NCBI GenBank assembly: GCA_027858275.1
Contig: JAQIDA010000251.1
Span: forward strand, 1-15,113
Direction of reading: 5' to 3'
Origin: Candidatus Kapaibacterium sp.
GTDB taxonomy: Bacteria; Bacteroidota; Ignavibacteria; Kapaibacteriales; UBA2268
Length of the DNA: 15,113 nucleotides
Positions 1 through 7,135 of the stretch are shown one piece after another (position 1 is the first letter of the stretch; the number at the start of each line of letters is the position of its first letter). The notes below the pieces were generated by a model. It was not told where the DNA came from. It did no database searches and saw only the letters and a list, made by a program, of their open reading frames with translations. The translations under genes and the position numbers were made by a program.

Positions 1-158
1 ACTTTTCTGAGATTTTACAAAATCGATCAATTATAAAAGCAGAAGAAAATTCTGTTTTAGATATTCCGCCTTATCTTATCTCTTCAGAACAACGACAAGT
101 TGTTCGAATTCTCTCCTTGTCTTCATCCGATTCGGACGAAGATAACATTTCCTGTTAA
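1..158 (+). CDS. Possible 3' end of an upstream gene (partial)
   Basis: The third forward frame is open from the left edge to a TAA at 156-158 and gives about 51 residues. The visible peptide starts FSEILQNRS and ends in a polar, Asp/Ser-rich tail (SSSDSDEDN). It has no recognisable domain. The other two forward frames close within the first 36 bases. The stop lies 110 bases before the next start, and a good promoter fits in between, which suits a gene end here. An open stretch of this length could also be chance, and there is no homology to lean on, so this is a tentative call. No clear terminator follows it. Confidence 0.4.
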   Translation, partial: FSEILQNRSIIKAEENSVLDIPPYLISSEQRQVVRILSLSSSDSDEDNISC

Positions 159-207
159 TTTAAGCATCAATTTATTCAATTGCGAACCGGCATTAATTTG
201 CCGTCGC

Positions 208-236
208 TTGAGTATGTTTTCTCGATCTTTTATTAT
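208..236 (+). promoter_or_regulatory. Predicted sigma70-type promoter of the TonB-dependent receptor gene
   Basis: A -35 box TTGAGT (208-213) and a -10 box TATTAT (231-236) are separated by exactly 17 bases. Transcription would begin near 243, leaving a short leader of about 25 bases with an AGGA ribosome binding site at 257-260, 8 bases before the ATG at 269. The boxes match the E. coli consensus at 4/6 and 5/6 positions. It is a prediction from sequence only. Confidence 0.5.
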
Positions 237-268
237 CAATAATTACATTTTACAACAGGAATATTATC

Positions 269-2527
269 ATGAAAAATTATATTTTATCACTAATTATAAT
301 CACTTTGCTTTCAGTCGGCGGGGCAGAAGCAAAGACACTAACCGGAGTCATATACGGGATTGACGCCGAGGGCAATCAGACAGTATTGCACAGCGCGATA
401 GTCAAAGTCCTTGAGACACAAAACGGAACGCTAAGCGATAAAGACGGGAAATTCACACTCGAAACAAACAAACACGATCATCAGTTATATGTCAGCTACG
501 TAGGCTACAAAGCCGACACACTCTGCTTTATGGAAGTGTCGCATTTAGAAGTCAATCTATGTGATATTAAAACAACTGACAAGGTCATTGTTACGGAAAG
601 ATCTGCGGGAAGCACGCTCGACCAAGCCGGATATGTTAAATCAGAAACAATCACTCTGACGGGTCTTCGCAAAGCCGCCTGCTGCAACTTGTCTGAAAGT
701 TTTCAGACAAATGCCTCCGTCGACGTGGAATATTCTGACGCTGTTTCAGGAGCCAAACAGATTCAATTGCTCGGTCTCGCCGGAGTCTATACTCAGATGA
801 ACAGCGAAAACATCCCGAATATGAGAGGGCTCGCAATTCCTTTCGGACTTAATTATATTCCCGGTCCCTGGATGCAGTCGATTTCAATTTCTAAAGGCGC
901 CGGTTCAGTTACAAACGGCTACGAATCTATAACAGGTCAAATCAACGTTGATTACGTCAAACCTTTTGAGGGTTCTCCCCTTTATGTGAATTTATTCGCG
1001 AATCAGGAAGGGCGCGCGGAAGTTGATTTTATCGGCAATTATGAAATAACGGACAAATTATCAACAGGCTTGTTCTTGCACGGCAATTATCAAAACTCCG
1101 AAGTTGACAGAAACGATGATACATTCTTTGATATGCCGGCAACGGAACAATTCAATATTATGAATCGTTGGAATTATACCGGCGACAATCTTCGAACCAC
1201 TATTCTGTTTAAAGCTATGAGCGAAGAGCGCAAGGGCGGGCAAGTCGGATATTTTGACAACAATGCCGACGCTCCCTACGGAATGAAGATCAAAACTGAC
1301 AGATATATGGTTTTCGGAAAAGGCGGATATGTGTTTGATACAGAACGCTATAATAGTGTGGCGATGAAGTATTCATTATCATCACATGATCAGACTTCAT
1401 TTTTCGGCAACAACAATTACGACGCCAAACAGACTTCGGCAGTATGGAATCTTGTCTATATAACCGAGTTCAACTCAGATCATGTCGAGAACAAGTTAAG
1501 TCCATTAAGTGACGAAAAAGAATATCTGCTTCATTTAAAGCACAAGTTATCAGGCGGACTTTCATTTCAATATGATGACTACAAGGAAACATTCAACGAT
1601 CAGAATTTTGACCGCATTGAATCAGTACCCGGTATTTTCTCGGAATATACTTTATCCGGGCTTTATGATTGGACCATCGTTGCCGGTGTCCGCGCTGACT
1701 TTCATAATAAATTCGGGACTTTTTTCACTCCGAGAGTTAACATCAGATACCAACTCAACCCTGAAACTGTTGTCAGAGCGTCTGTCGGCAAAGGCTTCAG
1801 AACCGCGAGCCCTTATGCAGAGAATATCGGACTGCTCACAAGTTCACGTGATTTGATTTTCGACGAAGAAATCAAAGCTGAAGAAGCAATGAACTTTGGT
1901 ATAAACGCCACAACTAATATTGATATATTCGGAACGCTTTTTACAATCGGTGCCGAATACTACAGAACACAATTCATCAATCAATTGATTGTTGATACTG
2001 ACAGAAATCCGGGTGAAGCGCATTTCTACAATCTCAACGGAGATTCTTATTCCAACAGTTTGCAGCTCGATTTGAATTTTAAATTATTTGATTACTTAGA
2101 CATCACTTCGGCATACAGATTGAACGACGTGAAAATGACGATTAACGATAATTTACGCGACAAACCGCTTATCAGCAGGCACAAGGCATTCATCAACTTA
2201 GCTTACAATCTTGAAGAATACGGCTGGCTGTTCGATATTACAGGCGACTATCACAGTTCAGGCAGGATCCCGGATACAGAGACAAATCCTGAAGAATATA
2301 GATTAGACAAAGAGTTCGCGCCGTATATTTTGACACATGCTCAGATAACTAAAGAGTTCGAGAGCTTCTCCTTGTATCTCGGTGTCAATAATATCGGGGA
2401 TTACAAACAAAACAATCCTATACTCGCTTATGACAAACCGTTCAGCAAATACTTCGACAGTTCAATTATTTGGGCGCCTACTGCCGGAAGAATATTTTAT
2501 GTAGGGTTTAGAACAAATATATTCTAG
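269..2527 (+). CDS. TonB-dependent outer-membrane receptor with carboxypeptidase-like regulatory N-terminus
   Basis: Outer-membrane beta-barrel receptor that should import a substrate using TonB/ExbBD energy; 752 residues, typical for the family. Residues 1-21 form a signal peptide (cleavage after AEA). Residues 22-95 look like a CarboxypepD_reg-like beta domain (GTLSDKDGKFTL, YVSYVGYKA). A TonB-box-like DKVIVTER lies at 104-111. The plug spans about 115-230 and includes RKAACCNLSESF (134-145), a QIQLLGL stretch, NMRGL and SISKGAGSVTNGYESITGQINVDY. The rest is alternating barrel strands, ending in an aromatic residue (RTNIF). The AACC-type plug resembles a Bacteroidota receptor group that, from memory, often sits near copper or heavy-metal genes; no such neighbour is visible here, so the substrate is unknown. 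The start is supported by AGGA 8 bases upstream. A promoter and a terminator flank it, suggesting a single-gene unit. Confidence 0.93.
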   Translation: MKNYILSLIIITLLSVGGAEAKTLTGVIYGIDAEGNQTVLHSAIVKVLETQNGTLSDKDGKFTLETNKHDHQLYVSYVGYKADTLCFMEVSHLEVNLCDIKTTDKVIVTERSAGSTLDQAGYVKSETITLTGLRKAACCNLSESFQTNASVDVEYSDAVSGAKQIQLLGLAGVYTQMNSENIPNMRGLAIPFGLNYIPGPWMQSISISKGAGSVTNGYESITGQINVDYVKPFEGSPLYVNLFANQEGRAEVDFIGNYEITDKLSTGLFLHGNYQNSEVDRNDDTFFDMPATEQFNIMNRWNYTGDNLRTTILFKAMSEERKGGQVGYFDNNADAPYGMKIKTDRYMVFGKGGYVFDTERYNSVAMKYSLSSHDQTSFFGNNNYDAKQTSAVWNLVYITEFNSDHVENKLSPLSDEKEYLLHLKHKLSGGLSFQYDDYKETFNDQNFDRIESVPGIFSEYTLSGLYDWTIVAGVRADFHNKFGTFFTPRVNIRYQLNPETVVRASVGKGFRTASPYAENIGLLTSSRDLIFDEEIKAEEAMNFGINATTNIDIFGTLFTIGAEYYRTQFINQLIVDTDRNPGEAHFYNLNGDSYSNSLQLDLNFKLFDYLDITSAYRLNDVKMTINDNLRDKPLISRHKAFINLAYNLEEYGWLFDITGDYHSSGRIPDTETNPEEYRLDKEFAPYILTHAQITKEFESFSLYLGVNNIGDYKQNNPILAYDKPFSKYFDSSIIWAPTAGRIFYVGFRTNIF

Positions 2528-2550
2528 GAGTTCAACTATTCTAAGTCCTT

Positions 2551-2593
2551 AAAGTCGATCATGATATTTTATCATGATCGGCTTTTCTTTTTT
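2551..2593 (+). terminator. Strong intrinsic terminator after the TonB-dependent receptor
   Basis: A 16-bp stem (2551-2566 with 2570-2585, one G-T wobble) closes a 3-base TTT loop and runs into a T-rich tract (about 2583-2593). It begins 24 bases after the receptor stop codon. Confidence 0.9.
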
Positions 2594-2613
2594 ATATATC
2601 GATAATATTCTGC

Positions 2614-2642
2614 TTGACTATTAGATCGGAAAAGCGTATAAT
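2614..2642 (+). promoter_or_regulatory. Near-consensus sigma70-type promoter of the C39-like repeat protein gene
   Basis: TTGACT (2614-2619) and a perfect TATAAT (2637-2642) are 17 bases apart. Transcription should begin near 2649. This leaves a leader of about 110 bases before the preferred start at 2759. It lies directly after the upstream terminator, so the gene is probably transcribed on its own. Confidence 0.75.
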
Positions 2643-2745
2643 AACTATTCGTTAACTTTTGCGGTTAGCACGAATAAATGAAAAAATACACAAATACTGC
2701 TTGGCTCAAGGCATTATGTCAGAACGTTTGTCTTTCACAAATATC

Positions 2746-2749
2746 GGAG
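2746..2749 (+). promoter_or_regulatory. Ribosome binding site that sets the start at 2759
   Basis: GGAG at 2746-2749 is 9 bases before the ATG at 2759. The earlier in-frame ATG at 2678 has no purine-rich site before it. Starting there would also place 27 residues ahead of a classic signal peptide. The site therefore favours 2759. Confidence 0.7.
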
Positions 2750-2758
2750 AGTGTTTTT

Positions 2759-5700
2759 ATGAAAAAGTTTAATATAAATCGCAAACACGGAATCTTGAAG
2801 ATTTCAATGTTCATTGCAATGCTCCTAATGTCCATAAGCCAACTATCTGCCGGAAACGCGTATTGGGGAGATCTGATTCGCCCGGATGCAACATTAATGT
2901 TAGGTGAAGAAACTCCGGTACATGTAGAAATGAAAAATTCAGAAGAATTTTCAGTATACATGATCACTTTAACCATAAATATACGCAACATGCAGACTGA
3001 AGAAATTGTATTCACCTACGCTGATTTTATAGATGAATTGGAACCGCTTGCCACTCACGTAGTAAACAGCGAACCCTTTATGTGGTTAGTTGATGAACCG
3101 GGGATGTATTTGATTGAGTTGTCTCTTTTCGGAGAAAATGACCAAAACCCCGACGACAACGAAGCAATTTTTGAGTTAATGATAAACTCGCCGACGGATT
3201 TCGAATTCCCTGTCTCAATTGAACAGATTGATTTTACGAATGAATGGCAATTCCCAAACTCATCAGCCGGCTATATCAACATCACTTATGAACCGCAGAC
3301 AGATATCAGATACGTCAATATGTACGCAAGAAGAACTCCCGATGATGAGCCTGTTTGGATAATGAAAAATTTTCCCTTGCTTCCGTTTGAAGAAGAGCAG
3401 ACTATAGCCTATTGTATTAATTTTAGAGAATTAGGCTTTGTCGACGGAGAAGATGTTACAGGATTTGAAGTAAATCAAGTAGTCAATCTTGACTATATAT
3501 CAACTGCAGAATTTCCTGAAATATGGCAGTACATGCCGGTAGAAAATACAGAATATAACGTTGGGATAAGCAATCCGGTTGATCCCTTATTCCGGCTTGA
3601 CCCGTTTTACGTTGATTATGTAATAGAACTCGGCCGTAAAATAATTTGGGATTACAGAGGCTGCAAAGTACCAAATATTGATTTAGACGGAGCAAATCAT
3701 CCTTCGTCTCCAACCTATGCCGGCGATGTCAATGCTTGCGGACCGGCGGCTGCCGCCAACAGTATGCAATGGTTGGCAGATTCCGATTCTCATATTAAAG
3801 ACAACGGCACACAGCGTGAGAAAATGGAAGAACTCAGCAAGATGATGGAGCGTGCCCGAGGCGCAGGCGTGTCAACAAGGCAATTAATTAAAGGAAAACT
3901 TGCATTTATAGATAAACACAAACTGCCTATTCATGTAAAATACCAAAGCTATTTCGAAAATACCGATGATATTAAATCACCGGATACTACTTACAACCAC
4001 ACAGCCACAAACAAGAACCCTTCCGCGAACAAACCTCCCTCATGGGATTGGCTGCTGAGCGAATTCCAAAAAGGAGAGGATGTCGAAATGATGTTCGGTT
4101 GGTATGACAGCTCAGGCACTCGCCACGGCGGGCACTGGGTTACAGTCACCGGGATGAGTGATGTCGGAACGGCAAAAGGTCTGTACTTCAAGGACGATGA
4201 CGTTCAGGGAACAGCCGGCGGCACTCGCCAGAAGTATGTAAATTGGGTTGAAGGTCCGAACGGTTGGTCTCGGCTCACCGGCTTCACAGGACCAAACAGC
4301 AATTGCTGGGTGGAAAGTGTTGTCTCTGAAAGTTATGATCCTTCGGTCAAATTTGATAAGATAAAACCGACAATGAAAAAGGCGACTCAAAAAGGAGGGG
4401 CTCCGCCGACAGATACTAAAGCAATACTTAAAATAGACTTCCCCGCTTCAGATGAAATTAAATATATTAACTTTGTTGCTTTAGGTACAGACGGAGAAGA
4501 ATTCTGGATTGCAAGGAATGTAATGCTGCCCCCGTTCGATCGAGAGCAAGCCATAAATGTTTGGTGGGATATGGCAGACCTCGGTTATACAAAAGATAAT
4601 CTGCCCGATGAAGTAGCAATTTATTATGAATTAGGCTTTGATCCTAATTTCACGTCTGACAACAATGATTTTTTCCTCTTGGATGTTGTTGAAGAAATAA
4701 TTTATTTCGGTGATGGTGCTATTGACGATACTCAGAGTAAAGACATAACGACACTTTCCGATTATTATCCTACTTTTGAGGAGCCTCAGGTAATAAAATG
4801 GGTCTATCGCGGTTGTGATGTACCGAATGTAGACTTGGACTCTACAAATAATAATCCGGAAACTACGGACGGTTACGCAGGTGATATGAATGCTTGCGGA
4901 CCTGCCGCTGCAGCCAATAGTTTACATTGGTTAGAAACCACAATAGAAGAATTGGATCTCACTTCCACACTCAGAGAAAAACTGGTTGAACTCAGTAAAA
5001 TGATGAAGCGAGGAAACAACTCCGGCGTTACAACGGAAGACTTCCTTAAAGCTAAACAAGAATTTGTTGACAAGCATAAGCTTCCGATAAAAGTCAAATT
5101 CCAAAGCTATAAATTAGATACCAATGATATCGATTCTCCGAATGACGAATTCGGACATGATATAGACAATCATAACGCCTCGAACAACGCGATTCCGCAG
5201 TGGGATTGGCTGGTTCAAGAAATGGAACACGGTGAAGATGTTGAAATTGAATACGGATATTATGACAAAACCGGCAAAAGAGTCGGCGGTCATTGGATTA
5301 CCGTCACCGGAGTTTACCAAATTAACGGAGCGAGAGGGATATACTACAAACACGATCTTCGTCAAGACTCTGCCGGAGGAACCCAACAGGACTTCGTCAA
5401 TTGGATTGATCTTGAAGGAGATTCCTACCTCGGACAATTATCTTCGTCTGATTATACATGTTGGGTCGAGACAATCGCAAGTGAAAGCTATGATCCGTCA
5501 GTGACATTCGACAATATTAAACTCAAAGTCAAAACATTTGACAATAAGGGCAAGGCTGTAATTTCACCAACCAAAGCTTGTGTGGAAATTGAGTTCCCAG
5601 CAGCAGACACTATAAGTTATATAAATGTGTATGCTAAAACAGTTGACAATACGGAATTTTGGATTGTAAGAAACTTCATGCTTCCGCCGTTCGACAGAAC

Positions 5701-6967
5701 TCAAACGATCGATGTTTGGTGGGATATGGCAGACCTCGGTTATACCGAAGACAATATGCCTAAACGATTGGAGATTAACTACAACAGCATATACAACGGA
5801 CCCGGCAACAGTAAATTCTTCGGCGGGGAAGCTGAAATTGAAGTAATTACATACGGTATCGGATCGGTCGAAACAGATCCTCCGACCATGGATTACACAG
5901 TAAATCGTGCTTATCCTGTCTATAAATCGGAGCCGAACCCCAACAAGGTTTATCGCGGTTGCAATATGCCGAATATCGACTTAGATTCGATTAAAAACAA
6001 TCCATCCTCTGTCCCGGGCTACGCCGGTGACAAAAACGCTTGCGGCCCCGCAGCGGCAGCAAATAGTTTGCATTGGCTGGAAACAACATTAGTTGAACTT
6101 GATTCGACTTCAACGCTTACAACGCTTAGGCAGAAGCTGGCAGAATTGAGCAAAATGATGAAACGTTCTGACAACGGCGGCGTTACAACAGACAATTTCC
6201 TGAAAGCTAAGCAAGAATTTGTTGATAAGCACAAATTGCCGATACGAGTAAAATTCCAAAGCTTCAAATTTGATACTAATAATATTCCTTCGCCCAATAC
6301 GGATTACGGTCATGCGATTGACAATAAAAACACAGCAAACAAACAGTCTCCGGCATGGGATTGGTTGATGGAGGAAATGAAACACGGTGAGGATGTTGAA
6401 CTTGAATACGGTTACTATGACAGCACCGGAAGAAGACAGGGCGGACACTGGATTACAGTCAGCGGAGTTTCCGAAGTCGGCGGTGTCAGAGGTATATACT
6501 TCAAACATGACCGAAGACAGGATTCAACAGGCGGAACAAAACAAGAATTCGTCAATTGGAAAGATACGCTCGGATACTCATATCTCAGTCAGATATCCTC
6601 GGCAAATTCCACTTGCTGGATTGAAACAATCGCAAGCGAAAGCTATGATTCTACCGTAACATTCACCGGCATTTCGGAAAACATTGAACGACGATTCAAG
6701 ATGAAAGTCTACGAAAATCCAAGTTCGACTAACACTCCGATAAATATAGTCTTCGAATTACCTAATGACGCTTACGCGCGCGTATCAATCTCTGACATGC
6801 AAGGTAGAGAAGTCGCCCTGATCAATAACCGATTGTTCCTGACAGGTACAAACACAGTTGTTTGGGACGGACAGGACAACTCAGAACAAACTATAAGCGC
6901 AGGAATATATTTCGTCGTGATTCGCTCAGGCGGAGCCGAGGAAACTGTTAAGATCATTCGAAGATAG
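2759..6967 (+). CDS. Secreted protein with three tandem papain/C39-like cysteine peptidase domains and a type IX secretion sorting domain
   Basis: 1402 residues from the ATG at 2759. Residues 1 to about 34 are a signal peptide (KKFNINRKHGILK, then a hydrophobic core, then LSAGNA). About 35-155 is a CARDB/Ig-like beta domain. Three units follow, each a beta domain (PPFDR.Q, VWWDMADLGYT in units 2 and 3) plus a papain-fold domain with an RGC..PN.DLD entry, NACGPAAAANS, GGHW(V/I)TV, (Y/F)KxD and CW(V/I)E..ASESYD. The presumed nucleophile and histidine are Cys327/His459, Cys713/His845 and Cys1095/His1230, so all three pairs are kept, with 132, 132 and 135 residues between them. The last 85 residues form a Por/type IX sorting domain (YENPSS, GREV, GIYFVVIRSG, VKIIRR). 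This predicts export through Sec and then T9SS to the surface. Peptidase activity is inferred from the CGPA/GGHW pattern of C39-like families; an amidase or an inactive binding role is possible. An in-frame ATG at 2678 is less likely as the start. Confidence 0.85.
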   Translation: MKKFNINRKHGILKISMFIAMLLMSISQLSAGNAYWGDLIRPDATLMLGEETPVHVEMKNSEEFSVYMITLTINIRNMQTEEIVFTYADFIDELEPLATHVVNSEPFMWLVDEPGMYLIELSLFGENDQNPDDNEAIFELMINSPTDFEFPVSIEQIDFTNEWQFPNSSAGYINITYEPQTDIRYVNMYARRTPDDEPVWIMKNFPLLPFEEEQTIAYCINFRELGFVDGEDVTGFEVNQVVNLDYISTAEFPEIWQYMPVENTEYNVGISNPVDPLFRLDPFYVDYVIELGRKIIWDYRGCKVPNIDLDGANHPSSPTYAGDVNACGPAAAANSMQWLADSDSHIKDNGTQREKMEELSKMMERARGAGVSTRQLIKGKLAFIDKHKLPIHVKYQSYFENTDDIKSPDTTYNHTATNKNPSANKPPSWDWLLSEFQKGEDVEMMFGWYDSSGTRHGGHWVTVTGMSDVGTAKGLYFKDDDVQGTAGGTRQKYVNWVEGPNGWSRLTGFTGPNSNCWVESVVSESYDPSVKFDKIKPTMKKATQKGGAPPTDTKAILKIDFPASDEIKYINFVALGTDGEEFWIARNVMLPPFDREQAINVWWDMADLGYTKDNLPDEVAIYYELGFDPNFTSDNNDFFLLDVVEEIIYFGDGAIDDTQSKDITTLSDYYPTFEEPQVIKWVYRGCDVPNVDLDSTNNNPETTDGYAGDMNACGPAAAANSLHWLETTIEELDLTSTLREKLVELSKMMKRGNNSGVTTEDFLKAKQEFVDKHKLPIKVKFQSYKLDTNDIDSPNDEFGHDIDNHNASNNAIPQWDWLVQEMEHGEDVEIEYGYYDKTGKRVGGHWITVTGVYQINGARGIYYKHDLRQDSAGGTQQDFVNWIDLEGDSYLGQLSSSDYTCWVETIASESYDPSVTFDNIKLKVKTFDNKGKAVISPTKACVEIEFPAADTISYINVYAKTVDNTEFWIVRNFMLPPFDRTQTIDVWWDMADLGYTEDNMPKRLEINYNSIYNGPGNSKFFGGEAEIEVITYGIGSVETDPPTMDYTVNRAYPVYKSEPNPNKVYRGCNMPNIDLDSIKNNPSSVPGYAGDKNACGPAAAANSLHWLETTLVELDSTSTLTTLRQKLAELSKMMKRSDNGGVTTDNFLKAKQEFVDKHKLPIRVKFQSFKFDTNNIPSPNTDYGHAIDNKNTANKQSPAWDWLMEEMKHGEDVELEYGYYDSTGRRQGGHWITVSGVSEVGGVRGIYFKHDRRQDSTGGTKQEFVNWKDTLGYSYLSQISSANSTCWIETIASESYDSTVTFTGISENIERRFKMKVYENPSSTNTPINIVFELPNDAYARVSISDMQGREVALINNRLFLTGTNTVVWDGQDNSEQTISAGIYFVVIRSGGAEETVKIIRR
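3640..6670 (+). repeat. Three in-frame coding repeats of about 1.15 kb (C39-like unit)
   Basis: The same coding block recurs three times. The key Cys codons are at 3737, 4895 and 6041, giving unit lengths of 1158 and 1146 bases (386 and 382 residues). Units 2 and 3 are closer to each other in protein sequence (for example ANSLHWLE, LAELSKMMKR-like and KHKLPI(K/R)VKFQS) than either is to unit 1 (ANSMQWLA, KHKLPIHVKYQS). At the DNA level the units have mostly diverged, so the duplications look old. The exception is a 34-base identical stretch at 4557-4590 and 5712-5745. Confidence 0.9.
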
Positions 6968-7017
6968 ATCAATAAATCAAACACTCGGCAATTTGCCGCA
7001 GTGATTTTATTATCAAA

Positions 7018-7046
7018 AGAGCCCGTTATTTTTAACGGGCTTTTTC
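7018..7046 (+). terminator. Intrinsic terminator after the C39-like repeat protein
   Basis: GCCCGTTA (7021-7028) pairs perfectly with TAACGGGC (7033-7040) around a TTTT loop, and flanking A-T pairs extend the stem. TTTTTCTTT follows. It lies about 50 bases after the stop codon. Confidence 0.9.
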
Positions 7047-7052
7047 TTTGCC

Positions 7053-7089
7053 ATAAAAAAAAGGCGGCTTCCGTATAAGGAAGCCGCCT
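7053..7089 (-). terminator. Intrinsic terminator of the minus-strand solenoid gene
   Basis: An 11-bp perfect GC-rich stem (7062-7072 with 7079-7089) has a 6-base loop. Read on the minus strand it is followed by a run of eight T (the A-run at 7054-7061). It starts about 47 bases after the stop of the solenoid gene and faces the terminator of the + strand gene. Confidence 0.9.
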
Positions 7090-7135
7090 GTATATAGTCG
7101 AAGCTCAAGACTCCGATTCGTTAGCGTGCACGAAA

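Noticed and set aside
2678..2758. Upstream ATG that would add 27 residues to the C39-like protein
   Set aside because: It has no ribosome binding site and would bury the signal peptide; the ATG at 2759 has GGAG 9 bases upstream.
6110..6508. 132-residue minus-strand frame inside the C39-like gene, with a look-alike at 5114-5437
   Set aside because: The two resemble each other only because the underlying coding units are repeated.
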